The notes: generated by a model not told the origin, from the sequence alone. Numbered from the stretch's first letter, positions 27,944 to 41,119 are shown. The stretch is 64,000 bases of DNA from Morchella semilibera (GCA_009192285.1 WBVU01000009.1:1426001-1490000), one strand, 5' to 3'. Numbers and translations: made by a program.

Positions 27944-30128
27944 TCAAGAATACCTTCGTCCACTACCTGGAGGGCCCATCATGCTCCCGCCCATGCCGTT
28001 ACTTCCCATGCCGTTATTCCCGCCGTTCCCCATTGCCATCCTGTAATTTTGTCCCATCATTGGTGCATGGCTATAGTCATTGGGAAGATTGACATTTCCC
28101 ATATTACTGGTAACAGCTTCTAGGTTGATATTAAGCCCATTCGCAAGAGCAACAGGGCAATCTTTATGAGCAAGCAATAAAGTTTTGAGAGACATGATCT
28201 CTTCTCGTAACCCAGTTACTTGGGCAGTAAGGGCGTCGTTTTCGCTTGAATAAAGCTCAACTTTGGCTTGAAGGTTTGCGAGCCATTGCTTCTTACGTTG
28301 ACGACATTTCAATGCGGCAACACTGCAAAATTTAGCATAGGTAATTCTCAAAATGCTGTTTTATTCCAGGGCACTTACCGATTCCTCTCAAGGAAGTTTT
28401 TCCTCTTCTCCTCATCTGTCATCTTCTTCCCATCTTTACCAGTTTGATTCTCATCCAAGTCCATCCCATCATTCCCATCATCACTCCCTCCACTAATCGA
28501 TTGGTTGACCTTGGTCTTCTTCCGGGAAACTCCTCCGCTAGGGCTTTGATCTTCAGCTTTTCGCCTGCCGTTCGCGCTGGTACCTTTGCTCTTCCTTCCT
28601 CTAGCATTTCGCGGACCATTGTTTGAGCTCATTGGCATGTCTTCACCAGAGTCGCTGTAATCGCTGGCCTCACTTGATGCCCGAATACTGTTGGCCATTG
28701 AGGTGGCACTGGACGCTGACCTGTTGATGCTGCTACTCATAGCAGCATTATTTGCGCTGTTGACAACAGCCCTCTTGGCAAGGCTTGGGCTTGGGCTCTC
28801 GATAGGACCTCCGTTGGGACCGGACATCACAGAAGGAAGCTGGCTGCTATTCTGGTAGCCTGGTCCTGATGTAACCATTGGGGTAGTTGTGCTATCGCCT
28901 TGTTGGTGTTGGGCCTGGGCCAACAAGAAAAGACCACTTGCAGCGTTATGAGCTGGATCCGAGCCATGGTATGGGTCTGAGTGCTGTCGTGGTTTTTGAT
29001 CGTGATCGTTATGACTAGATGATGAAGTATCCTCAGGCTTCACCGAGATATGTTGAGAACCCATGCCAGGCAGGCCCTTTCTCACAGCAGATATAGCTGT
29101 CTTATGGAATTCTAAAGTACCTGGTGTAGTCCCACCACCACTTGTAGCAAATTGAAACATGGCACTCTGTGGCTGGGCAAAAATAGACCCAGATCCTCCA
29201 GGTGTTAACCCGCTCCTGATGCCCGACTCGTTGGGCGTTAATCCAGTTCGGATATGTGATTCGAACCCTAGTGAGCTGCTAGACCCGACTCCGTTGGAAT
29301 TGGACGCAGGACCCTGAAGCATGGCAGGAGACAGTGGTCCAGACCTGAGAGAGTTGATACCCCAGTTGAGATGACCCCCTGGTAATAAAGAGGCAGGGGA
29401 AGTTATGGCTGTTACAGGCGGAAGAATTGCCTTAGGTGTGGCTAGGGGATCGTTAGGGGTTGTTCCTGGATTTGCAAATGATTGTTCAAAAACGTTTGGC
29501 TCTTGATCGAGACGACTGTGATGGTTGATAGCAAAGTAATCTCCGGGGGTGTCTCTTTGTGGCTGACCTGGAGGTGGGGGGAGGGAGCGCGGTGCCTGTT
29601 TAACATGCTGATTCGGGGGTGAGTTTGAAGGATTGGAGGGGTTTGGCGCAGAGTTCGAAATGTCTGGCGGCTGATTTACTGAAACCTGAGGGGGATGTAG
29701 TGAATTCGAAGAATTTGATGATGCAAGTGATTGCGCATGGGAGGTTGATTTTGGAGAACCAATTTTGGAAGAATCCCTTTGACTATAAGATGATGCAGAA
29801 GAGGGCCGTGAGGGTTTATCTATCCGTTGAGGTCGAAATGAGTTTCACCACGGGTTAGCACATATGCATTACGTTGTTGTTGATACTCGACTCGGTTGAG
29901 CCGCGCAGAAGAACCATCAACCATTCACGACATCACAACGTGGTGACCGTAAAGGAACATAACTTCAAAATGAAAAGCGAGAGACAGTGTTAACACAAAA
30001 AACATACCTTCACCCTTAACATTTCTCTTAGTATCAACTGGAGAGCCTGTCCCCATCCGAGAATTCGAGTTCGAATTACCGTTATGAGCGGTACCACCTT
30101 GCTGTCTGGCTGCTACAGCCGCTGACAT
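27944..30128 (-). CDS. atfA: bZIP transcription factor of the Atf1/AtfA type
   Basis: Stress-response transcription factor, the usual nuclear target of the Sty1/HogA MAP kinase in fungi. Three exons in transcript order: 30128-30008, 29819-28379, 28322-27944, giving about 646 residues. After exon 1 the sequence DKPSRPSS, a FEQSF segment and LPPVTAITSPASLLPGG, then LRSGPLSPAML, match the conserved Atf1 N-terminal activation/HRA regions. A Ser/Gly/Asn-rich middle follows. The bZIP basic region is split by the second intron exactly at ERNR|VAALKCRQRKKQWLANLQ (about 517-535), followed by a leucine zipper and LLLAHKDCPVA, a hallmark of this family. The C-terminus is Met/Gly/Asn-rich. The long upstream spacer suggests complex regulation. 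Expected dimer partners are other bZIPs such as Pcr1/AtfB (family knowledge). Confidence 0.95.
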
Positions 30129-31122
30129 AGTTAAAGATGTTCTATGACGATTCTTGTGTGGCGATTATGGGCTTTTGATGTTGGGTTTCTTGGTTGAGCG
30201 GGCGATAAGATGGATGATACTCCCTTGACCGGTTGGGGAGGGATACAAGTGAATTAGAAGTGATGTGTGTGTGGGGGGGGGGGGGTGTGATGTAGTGATG
30301 ATGACGATGATCTCTATCTGGAAGGGTCTCGCCCCGATTGTAAAAGCTACCTTAGCGGTGGGAACAACAACCAATTTTTTTTTCTCTTCCTCTTCTCTTT
30401 AAATTTGGCCAGACACGCGCCCTTGCAAAACACGCTAATTTTTCTCTCTCTTTTAATCAAGATGATACCGATCGGACTCTGCAAGATTCCAGAAGGATGA
30501 TTAGAGGGTGGCGGTAGATGTCGCAGGTTTATTTCTGAGAGGGAAAGGGAAAAAGGGTACGATCACTTGAAGGGAAAGGGAGGAAGACTGGCTTTCCTGC
30601 CTGGAGGGGGGAAGGGACGAATTAGCACGATGGATTAGCAATTAACCCACCATCCTCTCGGGCCTCCCGCTAGGCTGATCACTGTGGGTATTGGTTGACG
30701 GTTCGCGGAGACACGAAACGACGCTCGGGGAGAAAATGTGGCGAACAGGAAGCCAGGTGAGAGGGGGGGCATAAGGATGGGGGAGAGACTAGTTGTGAAT
30801 TCACACTTACTTACCAGTTGCTTGGTGGGGAATATCGCAGGTCTCTGTGTGTAAACCTTCAAAGATCAACCCTTTCCTTCCCTTGAAAAGAACGACAAAA
30901 AGCTGAAAATGTAAGCCGAATCCGAATATACGGTACAAGCAGGGCTCAAGCTGTCAACGGGCCGGTGGTGCTTGGTCCGCGGCTCTGGCGTTGTTCGTAG
31001 AAGCGGTGTGGTGGTGTGTGATGTCGCTGGGATTTTGGTGGTGGTGGTGGTTGTAGTGGGTGATAAGGGGGAGACCACTGACGTAGTGGGTTTCCTTCTG
31101 CCGACACAGTGTTCGTGTGCCT

Positions 31123-31164
<42 letters not shown>

Positions 31165-33810
31165 CTCCCCAGAAGAGAACAAAAGAGCAAAGGCAAAGGG
31201 AAATTAAGAGACAAAGGGATTAACAAGCATATACCGGATGAATTACAGGGGCAAAATATATGGTTTATTGCAAAAGATAAACGTGAAAGTAAGTAAATTT
31301 GGTAGTAGAGTCGAAATTCTGTTAGGGATCAATCGCTGAAGTGTGTCGATGACGAAGGTATGCTTGCGTGCGAGGAGCGGCAAGCTTGAGGATTCGAACT
31401 TATCCAACACACGGTTCAATCCCCATTAGTCAGGAGGCATCGCATTCGCATATTATTGGCTAGATCGCCCACCCCAGTCAGTTTGTAAATTAGGTGTGTG
31501 GTACGGCCAGAGGGGAGAGAATGACGTATGACGGTATCTTGCTTGGCCGAGCTGCCCGTTTTGGTGACGAATTGACGCATCCGGTTGAGACAGACGTTAA
31601 GAGGGAAACGTGGGCTTACACACACCTCCAATCACCTCAAACCTCGCATCTGCACTCCAGTACCAGTACCAGGAAAGGCTCTTTGTTTCGCTATACAGTC
31701 CACTTACAATCATGAGCCTCACAATTCCTTGTTTACATAAACAAGCCTTAAAATCAACACATTTCACTGCAGAATATGGTTCGGTTGCTCAATCTCAACC
31801 CCGCGTTCCAGATCTTGCAGCTTAGTCTAGCTGTAACCCATGGGCCAGACGTTAAAATCATGCCCCAACGAAAGACGTCCAGAGCGTATATGCGCGTGCA
31901 TGTATGTACCTACATACCTACAATGTCAACGCAACCTCAACCGCAATTTACTAACGGGCATCGTGAACAGGGTATAGGATCTATTTGGTACACTACACAC
32001 ATATATATATTCAGGTACCAACTCGAAAGGTCTATAAGCCGATTTCAGTGCAAACATGACACTGCATATTACTCTTAATAGTTCCTCTGGGGTTTTTTTT
32101 AAAAGAAAAAAAGAAAAAAGAAAAACAGGGGTGGTCTACAGTCCAGACCGAACGCCCCTTCATAACGTTAATTCTAGACCTACCGAATATATAGAACGTC
32201 TCAATCAGTATTCTCAACGACTAGACTGAACTAGACCATACGCAATAATATGGGGGATATATGTCCTCATTGATAGCCTCTCTCTACCAGGACCCCGACA
32301 CTATTACTCACGCGCATCAGCCTCACCTCTAATGCAAGGTGAACGGCACTCATTTAACTAAAGACACGAGTAATTACTAAATAGTCCCGGCAAGAATCTT
32401 TGCAGAGGGTCAATGATTGTCCTCCTCTCTACTTATAACCCCATTCGATATCTAGGCTTTGCAAACTAATTCTGTGTTCATCCAGTATCGGCCTGATTTC
32501 GGGGGCTTAATACAGAGTTTCCCCCTGTCGCGGAAAGTTTTGAATTGCAATTGAAGCTCAAAAGTAGATGGTCAGGATCTCTTCTCCCTCCTTTCTTTCA
32601 TCTACTATCCTTGGACTTCAACAATCATAACCTTATATAGGGCTATAACTAGTTCCAACACACACACACATACACACACACATCCTCTCGCTCTCTTACG
32701 GGATCTAGGGACATTTATTGCATTAACAACCGCATGGGCCAAATTTCCGATCCCATGCCTTGCAGCCCAGGTTTCCCGATCCACACCCAGCCTTAATGTT
32801 ATATCATTTGTATCCAGACATCCATCCATTCCCCAGAAAACACTAGGGGGGATATTTCATCCCGGGTAGGGATGAGGGCGCTTAAATATGTTAGGACCTA
32901 TAGGGCTGAGTCGAAAGGATAGTTTATGTATCTCGGCAGCGCGAATGAAGAGACGTGCGGCTGCATATGACAGGTCGCGCTGGAACATCACATCGCTAAC
33001 CCTGGTCTGCACCCACAGATTTGTGGTTGTGCATAATGGCACTGGCAACGTATTAGAGGAAACTTATATCTTGCCCGAACGGATTTGTCAATGATTATAA
33101 GCGATAGCTACACCACCATCTTTAATCTATGGGCCCAATTTTGATCCCCATGGAACACGACTCTAAGAAACTCATGGTTTGGGAGGCAAGAATAAGAGGC
33201 AGTGGCTTCAGGGTGTACGTATAGAGCTGATGGGTTTTGAAGGCCAAAATACAGAACTATTAAAAATATAATATCAATAACCTTGCCTTCACTAGCTATA
33301 CTCGCTCTAAACAGATAATGACATAAATGTTTCCCGGCCTTATTCCGGTGCCTATACTAGTAATATATGTGCTTTGACTAGAGTAGTTAATAAATTGCGA
33401 GTGAGACTATGTGATCGGAAATAGATCCTCAAAGTTACTATTCCAAAAGGACCTATATCAATAATTGACTTCCAGATGTAGTTTTTTTTTCTCCTAACCT
33501 TCGATCTTCAAGGTGGTACTTACATAGTTAGATAGAATCTACGGGCCCCCTTAAAGACTCTAAAAACGGAGTGCTTATAGTGAAATTAAAACAAAGCCTA
33601 CGTTGGAACAACTAAAAGGCCTATATTATCTACCAAACCGCGTTTGGGGGGGGGGGGGGTACTTCGGGGGCTTTCCGGTCGCGCTGAGCCTGGGCCTGAC
33701 GGCTCGACTGCGCGAGCTCGCGGGTAAGTGGGTCTCGAAAAATCTACAGAGCCCCGAGTCTGGTCAACGGAACCCGAAGGTGGGCAAAACATGGAGAGCA
33801 AAAGAAGTAA
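30129..33810. other. Intergenic region upstream of the bZIP gene
   Basis: No gene supported. Contains a G-run (30273-30285), a 40-base T tract (31125-31164), a CA repeat at about 32658-32680, and a G-run of 14 (33646-33659) followed by a GC-rich stretch (33660-33730) unlike the surrounding AT-rich DNA. The first kilobase is probably the bZIP promoter and 5' UTR. Confidence 0.55.
31125..31164. repeat. Poly(T) tract, 40 bases
   Basis: An uninterrupted run of 40 T about 1 kb upstream of the bZIP start codon, followed by CTCCCC. Read on the gene strand it is a 40-base A tract. Such tracts exclude nucleosomes; alternatively it may be a retroposed poly(A) tail or inflated by slippage. Confidence 0.9.
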
Positions 33811-33906
33811 CGACAACGACAAGATTCGAACTTGCGCGCCCGAAGGCATCCGCTAACTTTGGTGACCCATAGCAGGCGAACGTGTTAACCACTCCACCAC
33901 GTTGTC
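33811..33906 (-). tRNA. tRNA-Ser(GCT) with an intron
   Basis: On the minus strand, GACAACG pairs with CGTTGTC in the acceptor arm with G as discriminator. The anticodon stem TTCGC/GCGGA holds CTGCTA, anticodon GCT, followed by a 15-base intron (TGGGTCACCAAAGTT) after position 37, the standard eukaryotic site. The variable arm GCC-TTCG-GGC marks class II. The T-arm is CAAG-TTCGAAT-CTTG. A TTTT stretch lies shortly downstream on the same strand. Confidence 0.93.
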
Positions 33907-34336
33907 TTCGGTGGTTGAGGTTCTTTGTTGAATATTCAAATAGTCATAATACTGCCAAGATTGAAATTTGTGCAACCTTACACATTTGTGGTCGTACGGT
34001 AATATTAATTCACACCGCTGACAGCTGGTCCTAGACACAGATTAGTACCGCTTATGCGGTAGTTTTCCAGGGTGGGAAGCAGTCGCGGCCGCGGGTTCGC
34101 GGCTGATGAGACCCTCGACCCTGATCGCATGCATCGTTCAATTAAGGCTATGTATGCACTCACATACACGCTGTGCTTACATATACTCTAGCTAGGTGCC
34201 CCGGCGATACATGTACTTACAAGTACATGTATGTGCGAAATAATTGCTGTAGCACAGCTAGGATGTACTTACAAAGATTAACTCGAGTATGGTTTCATTC
34301 CGTACGTAATACCTTCATGTATATACAGACATTGTA

Positions 34337-34419
34337 CTACGGTGTCAAGGGTAAGTGAGCAGAACGTAGCAACGTAAACCACACCACCGCATCCTACTCA
34401 CTTACCCTTAACACCGGAG
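34337..34419. mobile_element. 83-bp palindromic TA-flanked element
   Basis: Left end CTACGGTGTCAAGGGTAAGT is matched by the inverse of the right end with two mismatches over about 23 bases; TA flanks both sides (34335-34336, 34420-34421). Related one-ended fragments occur at 14806-14823 and 43717-43737, always right after TA. No ORF. Confidence 0.7.
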
Positions 34420-37400
34420 TACATGTGCACACCCCGTAGAAAATTCGACCATGCATATGTACATAAGTCAATGACAGCAAACTCTTCAAACCATAAATCG
34501 GAAATTGAAAGGTAGGGGTCAAGTTATGAACTCTTAATTTCAAAGAGAAAATGTATTGACCTACATGTCTGAAGCCTATAGTCAGTGCGCGTGCCCCTTA
34601 GCCCAAAGTATCTGATCATGACCTCACCATGTTGAACTTTCATTTGCCACGAGGGGAAAGTTCCGAGGGCAGATACTTCATCTCTGTACAGACGTATGTA
34701 TCCGCATCTATCTACACCCCTACACCACACACGCACCGCACAGCTAGCCACTGATCTGAGAATGACAATACGTCCTGTGTAGCTGGCTAGATAAACACAA
34801 TATGGCTTAAGCTTTTCTACTGCAAACCAACTGCCAAGGCCAGGCAAGTCAAGATCCAAGTCTATCACAGATCATGATCAAGCACTCCAGTAGAGACGCT
34901 TAGCCATAAGTTGTGATCAATAACAAAGCCTGGTAGCTGGAATACCAAGGCGTGCCCCGAGAATTTGGTCGGTGGCACAGAGCTAAAGCCCACTGTCAGT
35001 AAAGTCAGTCAGTCAGGGGCGAGGACGGGCACTGGCTGTTAACGGACAGGGGGGTTTAACAAATAAGAACTATTGGAAGTGGTTCTCATCATAGAGTCCT
35101 TGCCCGTCAACACCCAGCTGGCCGGCCCCCATCTTTACCCCGTGAACGACCTCGATTCTGAAATATAGTCCACTTAACACTTCGGCACTACACCCCAAGG
35201 CTGAGACCGGCGTGTTTCTAGAATACAAACATCCTCCTTTGTACTACCTTTGATTATCGTTGCGTGCGGCGTATAGCCCTCCCTTCCTGATATGCTTCAT
35301 AATACATCACTCGATCGGCTATAGTACTACAAAACTTAGCAACTGCTATTCTATACACCAATGATTGGCTCAACAGAGGTTCCCCCCCCCCCCCCCAGAC
35401 ACAAGGACACAGATATGGTGCCGCCTTTCAAAACTACAGGCAATCTTCGTTTCATTTTCTGTACGAGTTCCTCCCAGCCGAGGAGCGTGAAAGGCCTTAA
35501 AAGTCTCCAATAGAACTTTATTGATCTATCGATCGATATCCGGGGAGACTGAGATTTTCTCTAGCTGGGCCAGGACCCGAACAAAACCCTATCTGGACGG
35601 CCAGTGAATACGCTCGTAGATAAGAGAATTCTTCACTACTCTAGAACACTAAGTTGTAGGTGTATGTGCGCTATGACGCACGTAACTGGCCGTTAGCTAC
35701 CATGCACTCAGCCGCCTGCAAATAGGGTCCTGAGTCCTGACCCCCAGGGCTAATGTTACCTAATAGAAATCAAGCCAGATGCAGCCGCATAGTTTTTTTG
35801 ACATGAGCCTCGTGATGGGACACGTCAGTGCAGCAATTCCTTTCCCATTATTATTATTTAATTTTATGGTGCATTATTTTGTGTCTAGCCGTAGAGAAGA
35901 AGCTTAGAGTAAAAGGAGGGGTAGTGTCTGATCTTGGTGGTATAAGTGGTGGTGGTATAAGTGGTGGTGGTAGTGGTGGTAGTGGTGGACGTGGATGTAG
36001 GTACATGTAGGTACAGTTCCCCCTGCGCAGCTGTGGAGTACCAGGCCACCAGCTATGTAGCTAGGGGGGCTACTATTCACTTGCTGGGATTTGGTTCCTT
36101 AAGTATAAGAACAGTCGAATCAAGGCGAGGTGGTAATGTTGCCATGCAATTGGCGTAATTGATCTATTGGTTACTTTTAAGACATATTTGGGATTCACAA
36201 TTCATGCGTTCCAGCGGCCAGGGTTCATGGATTGGTTCAAAGCCAGCAGCTTATCAGAGGGAACGAGTGCATAAGAACACTCTCTCAAATCAGAAGTTAT
36301 GTAGAGTACGAAAACCCTGTCACCAGACGTGCGCGTGAGATGCTGTAGGAATTACTACAGTGGGCTTAGTAACGCCGCTTCGTTTTCGAATTGTGTGCAA
36401 AAGAAAAGTGACATGCAATAGGATTTTTTTGATCCTTTCCTTGCACTCACGCAATTGCGCTCGAACAAGTGCTTCTCCTCCTCCTCCTCCTCCTCCTCGG
36501 TTACCCGAATCGGAGTTTTCTTCGTGACTGACTGCATGCGATCATGTATCTACCACGGACCCCACTGATAGAGAGCCACACAGTATAAGAACCAAATTCC
36601 TGGCACCTAAGACTCCGAAAAACTAAGGCTGCTTTATAATGAAGTGCCCTGAGATGCCTACATATGAAGTTTGTGACTGAGTCCGCATATATATCTTGCA
36701 TCACTTACGCGCTCCAGGTTCCACTTCACCCGCTATTCTCGAGAACAGTAACTCCCCAGAATTCAAGCACAGACCACCCCGTCTAAGATGTGCGTTTCGG
36801 GGAAAGAAAGAAAGTCGGGTAGGTGATGCAGGGCGTTTTTCATGGATCCGGATAAATGATATGGGTGTGAACGAATGGTATTGCGTGCTATCAGATACAT
36901 AAAAGAGAGACGTCACAAGACATGATACTGTTCTCGAAGGTCTGACAAGTGAAAAGATCGGTAGGATAAGAAGATCCACCCGCACAAGAGCGGGGTACTT
37001 ACCTGCATGCATATTTACACTCCCATTCGTCCTCTAACCCCAAAACAAAGTTTGTTGTGCTCTGGGGCGACTTTTCCATGATTGGAGGGTTTTTTTTTTT
37101 TTTTTTTTGATAGGCGGGATCATGGTGGATCACTCAGTCAAATTTCATAAGTGTGGCTGGAGTTAGGATTTTCGATAGAGAACAACTTTAGACGACATAC
37201 CAACAGATGATCACGAGGAATCGTTTTTTTTTTCTTTTCTCTCGACACTCCTGATCTCAGCTTTTATCGTGGTTACCCAATGCAGTATATCTTCATACTA
37301 ATTTCAAAGTAGGTACATTAAATGAAACTCGACAAGGTCTCAATAATCCAATAGATCGCACGGCCTTGCATTATTGTTGGGGTGGGAGAAGGGAAAACGT

Positions 37401-38379
37401 GGTAGTCAGGTTGATTAATCCCGATCTAGGGCTTTGAGCTTCTGGGCGACAATTCCTGGCCATAGAAGACCTATCTCCCCTCCCGATTTGCATTGATCTT
37501 ATTGAAAAATTTATAGACAGGGTTCATAAAAGTTTGACATCATTCTCGGCCACAGAAAAATACAGCCGGTAGGTTTCTATGGAACGCGGTATGACTTCCG
37601 CAGCTGCAGTTAAAGGTATCTAACTACTCCTAGGCCTTGCACTAGTCGATCCAAGTATACATCCTATTGGTAAGCTTCAGCTGTAATAATTTAACAGGGC
37701 CCGCTCAAAACAGTGAGGTTAAACGCACCCATGATTGTTAGGAAGCCCTCAGTGCTGGTTAGCCTTATCATCGAAGAGGCCAATGACTATGCGCCCGATT
37801 TTAGAAGATGGCAGCGGAATATATGGCCTCTCAGTATATAGAAAAGACTATTATGGCACGCCGTGATCAACGCAATGTCGAAATACCTGCCTCGTTTCAG
37901 TCCTCAAAATTTTGTAAATGTCTACATGTACTTTAAAGTAATATACATAGCTGTAAACTTCAACTATAAATTAACTAACGACAGACTAGCTCAACACCTA
38001 AGACTTAATATATCGATAGTTGTACTTTACTCATGAATCTTCAAAATTCCGATTTAAAAGAGGATCAATCTATGTCTGAGTACACCTAAATTCATGGCGT
38101 TTCCGAACACGACCAGTAGGGATTTTTTTCTGCGTATACGTATGCAATCAGTTGAGTCCGGAAACGTAGTAAGACCACGAGTATATACATGTAATTATAA
38201 ATGCATCTAGCATCAGCTATGTTTAAAAGACCTTTAGACAGCATAGATCATTTATAGCTACATAGATGTAAAGTACATATCTACTTGCTATATATGATTG
38301 ATATTTTCAGGTGTACAAACATCTACATGTATATAATATATATACAGTACGTACCAAAAAGGGATATAAAAGAAACGTA

Positions 38380-38504
38380 CCGAAAAGGGGGATGGGGATC
38401 ACTACTGTATTCCCGTCAACGGTAAGAATACGGTATTGGTACAGTACTCTTTCTCCAATGCCGGTTTAATTCGGTATTCGTCACCCCGTCTTTTTCACAA
38501 TGTG
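38380..38504. mobile_element. Dispersed TA-flanked repeat, copy B
   Basis: Second copy of the repeat described at 21739-21903, same orientation, lacking the extra central piece. TA flanks at 38378-38379 and 38505-38506. The ends form an imperfect inverted repeat (GAAAAGGGGGATGG against CACCCCGTCTTTTTC). Confidence 0.65.
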
Positions 38505-39286
38505 TAAGTTGATAAAATTTGGGCCCGGCCCGACGCACAATCTATAGCACATACATGTAATTTATAGAATATTAAGTTACGACAGGCCCATTTGCAAATG
38601 TAATCAGGTCAGATTCAGCATTATAGTACCGGGTAGCCAGTTATACTCGGCTTGAAACTCATGCATATCTGCGTGTAGACATATTGCGTATGATTCCTGG
38701 CATCAGCAAGACGCAAAAATGTTTGTATTACCGCAAGGAAAAGAGCTCCTGTGGCTCTTTTAAGCTTGGGTTACAAAACGAACCCCGCCAAAAACCGTGC
38801 CCGAAAAAGAAGGGTTAGGGTTTCAAATATCTCGTCGCATATTACGTGTACTCAGGTGAGGTTATATCTCACTCGCTGTATTTACATTGGTCAATTAGTA
38901 TGTTAGGAACGAAATTAATATAGTCATGAACTGTAGGTGACTTGGATGTGAAACACATTTATATGGGACATGGAATCTCACTCATATTTGGATATCACCG
39001 TTTCTATAACCTAATATTATGGATCTTCTAGAAAAACGCAGCTAATATGTAACTTTAGCCTAACAAACTTAACCCAATAGAAGTACATGTATGTACATGT
39101 AGTAGTCACCAACCCTCTAGTTGAGATGACTCAAAGTTTTGTTTTACCCGTTTAGATCCCCTTTAGGTTTTCCCATCACATCTCTAGGAGTGCCAACCGA
39201 CTGAATAAGTGGAAAAAAAAAAAAAAAAGACCCAATGTAGGAAAGAGAAAACATTCCGATAGTATAAACACATAGTGTACCAAAAC

Positions 39287-40098
39287 CTACGCCTTTTCCA
39301 AGTGCTCAATCAACGCCTCAATCGTACAGACCTTAAGACCCCACCTTTTCCCGAACTCTAGGCACTCATCTCGTCTTTTCATTAACCCATCCTCTTCTCT
39401 GACAATTTCGCAAATTGCTGCCGCCTCATTCTTCCCCGCTAGTCTGCAAAACTCGACGGCAGCCTCGGTGTGCCCCCTCCGCTGGCGAACACCCCCGTCT
39501 ACTGCGCGCAGGGGGAAAATATGGCCTGGTGACCTGAAGCTCGCTGGGGATGCCGCGGGGTCCGCAAGGGTTCGCACAGTAAGGGCACGGTCATAAGCGG
39601 AGATACCAGTGGAGATAGTGGGATCTCTTGAGTCAAGCGAAATGGTAAACGCAGTGCAATGAGGTTCTTGGTTATTAGGAACCATCTGTGGTAACGCAAA
39701 TTTATCGATGAGGGCCGGGGAAAGCGGCGCACATACCAGCCCGCTATCTGAGTGTCAGAGAGTTCATCAAGGGATTCTGCGACGGGGTATTGCGGGGAGG
39801 CGACAGGTAACGGAAGATTTGTGAGCTACCTTGTCCATCTAACCATGAACGCCATCTTCTCAACTGTGAGATCTTCTGCGGCAATAATCAAGTCGCCCTC
39901 ATTTTCCCGGTCTGCGGAGTCAAGTACGATAATGAACTCTCCTTGCCCTGTTTTTCGCGGGTCAGCTATGCGTCATCACCGGATTCTCTTGCAGCAGGGA
40001 GAATTTCCAGAATTGGGAGAGGAGAAGGACTCACGGAAAGCTTCAACCGCCTCAGGTATCGAGGAGAACTGAGGAATCGTTTCTGACACCATTACCAT
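39287..40098 (-). CDS. RIB3: 3,4-dihydroxy-2-butanone-4-phosphate synthase
   Basis: Converts ribulose 5-phosphate to formate and the four-carbon precursor of riboflavin. Three exons in transcript order: 40098-40035, 39947-39830, 39743-39287, giving about 212 residues, the normal size for the monofunctional fungal enzyme. The magnesium/substrate loop RENEGD (35-40), FMVRWTSGLVC (about 56-65), [22 protein letters not shown] (131-140) and GHTEA (151-155) are all present; both introns break conserved motifs and rejoin in frame. The second ATG, six bases downstream (40092), would serve equally well as start. There is no GTP cyclohydrolase II fusion, unlike many bacterial and plant enzymes. Confidence 0.95.
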
Positions 40099-41119
40099 TA
40101 TTTTTGATGTAGGCTGCGAAGGTGTAAGGTTTAGGTGGGGCAATTCCTTGGTTCGTCAATTTGTTAACTCAGAAAGAACACCGGAGGAAGAATAAACCAA
40201 ATCTCAGATCTTCAGACAGGAATCCGTGGGACGACACAGCGGGGAAGAGATTAAAGAAGAAGAGAGATACAAACGTGGGGTTCTCGCGGACTAGTATATG
40301 TATGTCTAATGTATTCCGTAAGCGTCGGTTGTCTTGGATAGGTAAGCCTGACCCCATGCTGACATTCCCGGGGGTTAGCTAACTAGAAGCCTCCATACCC
40401 GTGAACTTGTAATCTCTAAATGCTGACACGTGCTATCGTGATTTCCTTTTCTTCGGCTTGAAGATTACCCGATAGCATTAAGGTTGTTCGGGCTAGAGTT
40501 CTAGCTTTGCCGAGGTCGTGGATGTACCTAGTACTTAGGCTTGGTGAAATAGGGACAAATACACAAAGATGGTGATCCCACTGGCTGCACTTTTCCAATC
40601 TTTTGGTTCCTAGTTGTGAACCGGAACGCCCCCGTATGCAGGTATATATTCTTCAAGACATCTACAGGACTCCAAAGCTCTAAAGTACCTACTCGTATGA
40701 GTAATTCGACGACTGATGCCTTACAAATGAAGCCATCTACTTTTACAGGAATTTTCGCATTATCTAAGGGTTAAATAACTGAGCGACGGCAGCCTACCCA
40801 CATACAGAATACCTAGGTGCTTTGTGCAAAGCCCTGTACATGCATGAGCTGTGCTTTTCCACGTGGTGTTTAACAGGAATTCCTGAATATTCCGGCCGGA
40901 ACAAATGGATGGACCCTGTTTATGTCTAACATAATCGACGATCAGGTTAGAGTGAGTTGGTTTACTTTTCGGATTTACGATAGATTTAGGTAGTTCACAA
41001 TCCTATACTCGTAAAGCGAATTCTATTTGTCACTACCTCGAAAGCAAAGCTACGAATTTTGCTGGTGGTAGAAATGATCATTGCCGTCAATGTGGTATTT
41101 GATAAACAGCTGTACCTGT
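40099..41119. other. Intergenic region, nothing recognised
   Basis: About 1 kb between the start of RIB3 and the end of the dipeptidase gene. Contains the RIB3 promoter; I see no ORF with family features and no clear repeat. Confidence 0.5.

Larger units (their letters stand above)
33907..39286. other. Long AT-rich intergenic region with repeats
   Basis: About 5.4 kb with no supported gene. Holds a palindromic element (34337-34419), a 22-base perfect palindrome (34209-34230), a C-run of 15 (35382-35396), GGT repeats (35936-35992), a CTC repeat (36476-36498), a T-run near 37090, an A-run near 39212-39228, and TACATGTA copies at 34208, 34224, 36002, 37923, 38186, 38324, 38552, 39084 and 39094. 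Copy B of the dispersed repeat is at 38380-38504. Confidence 0.6.
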
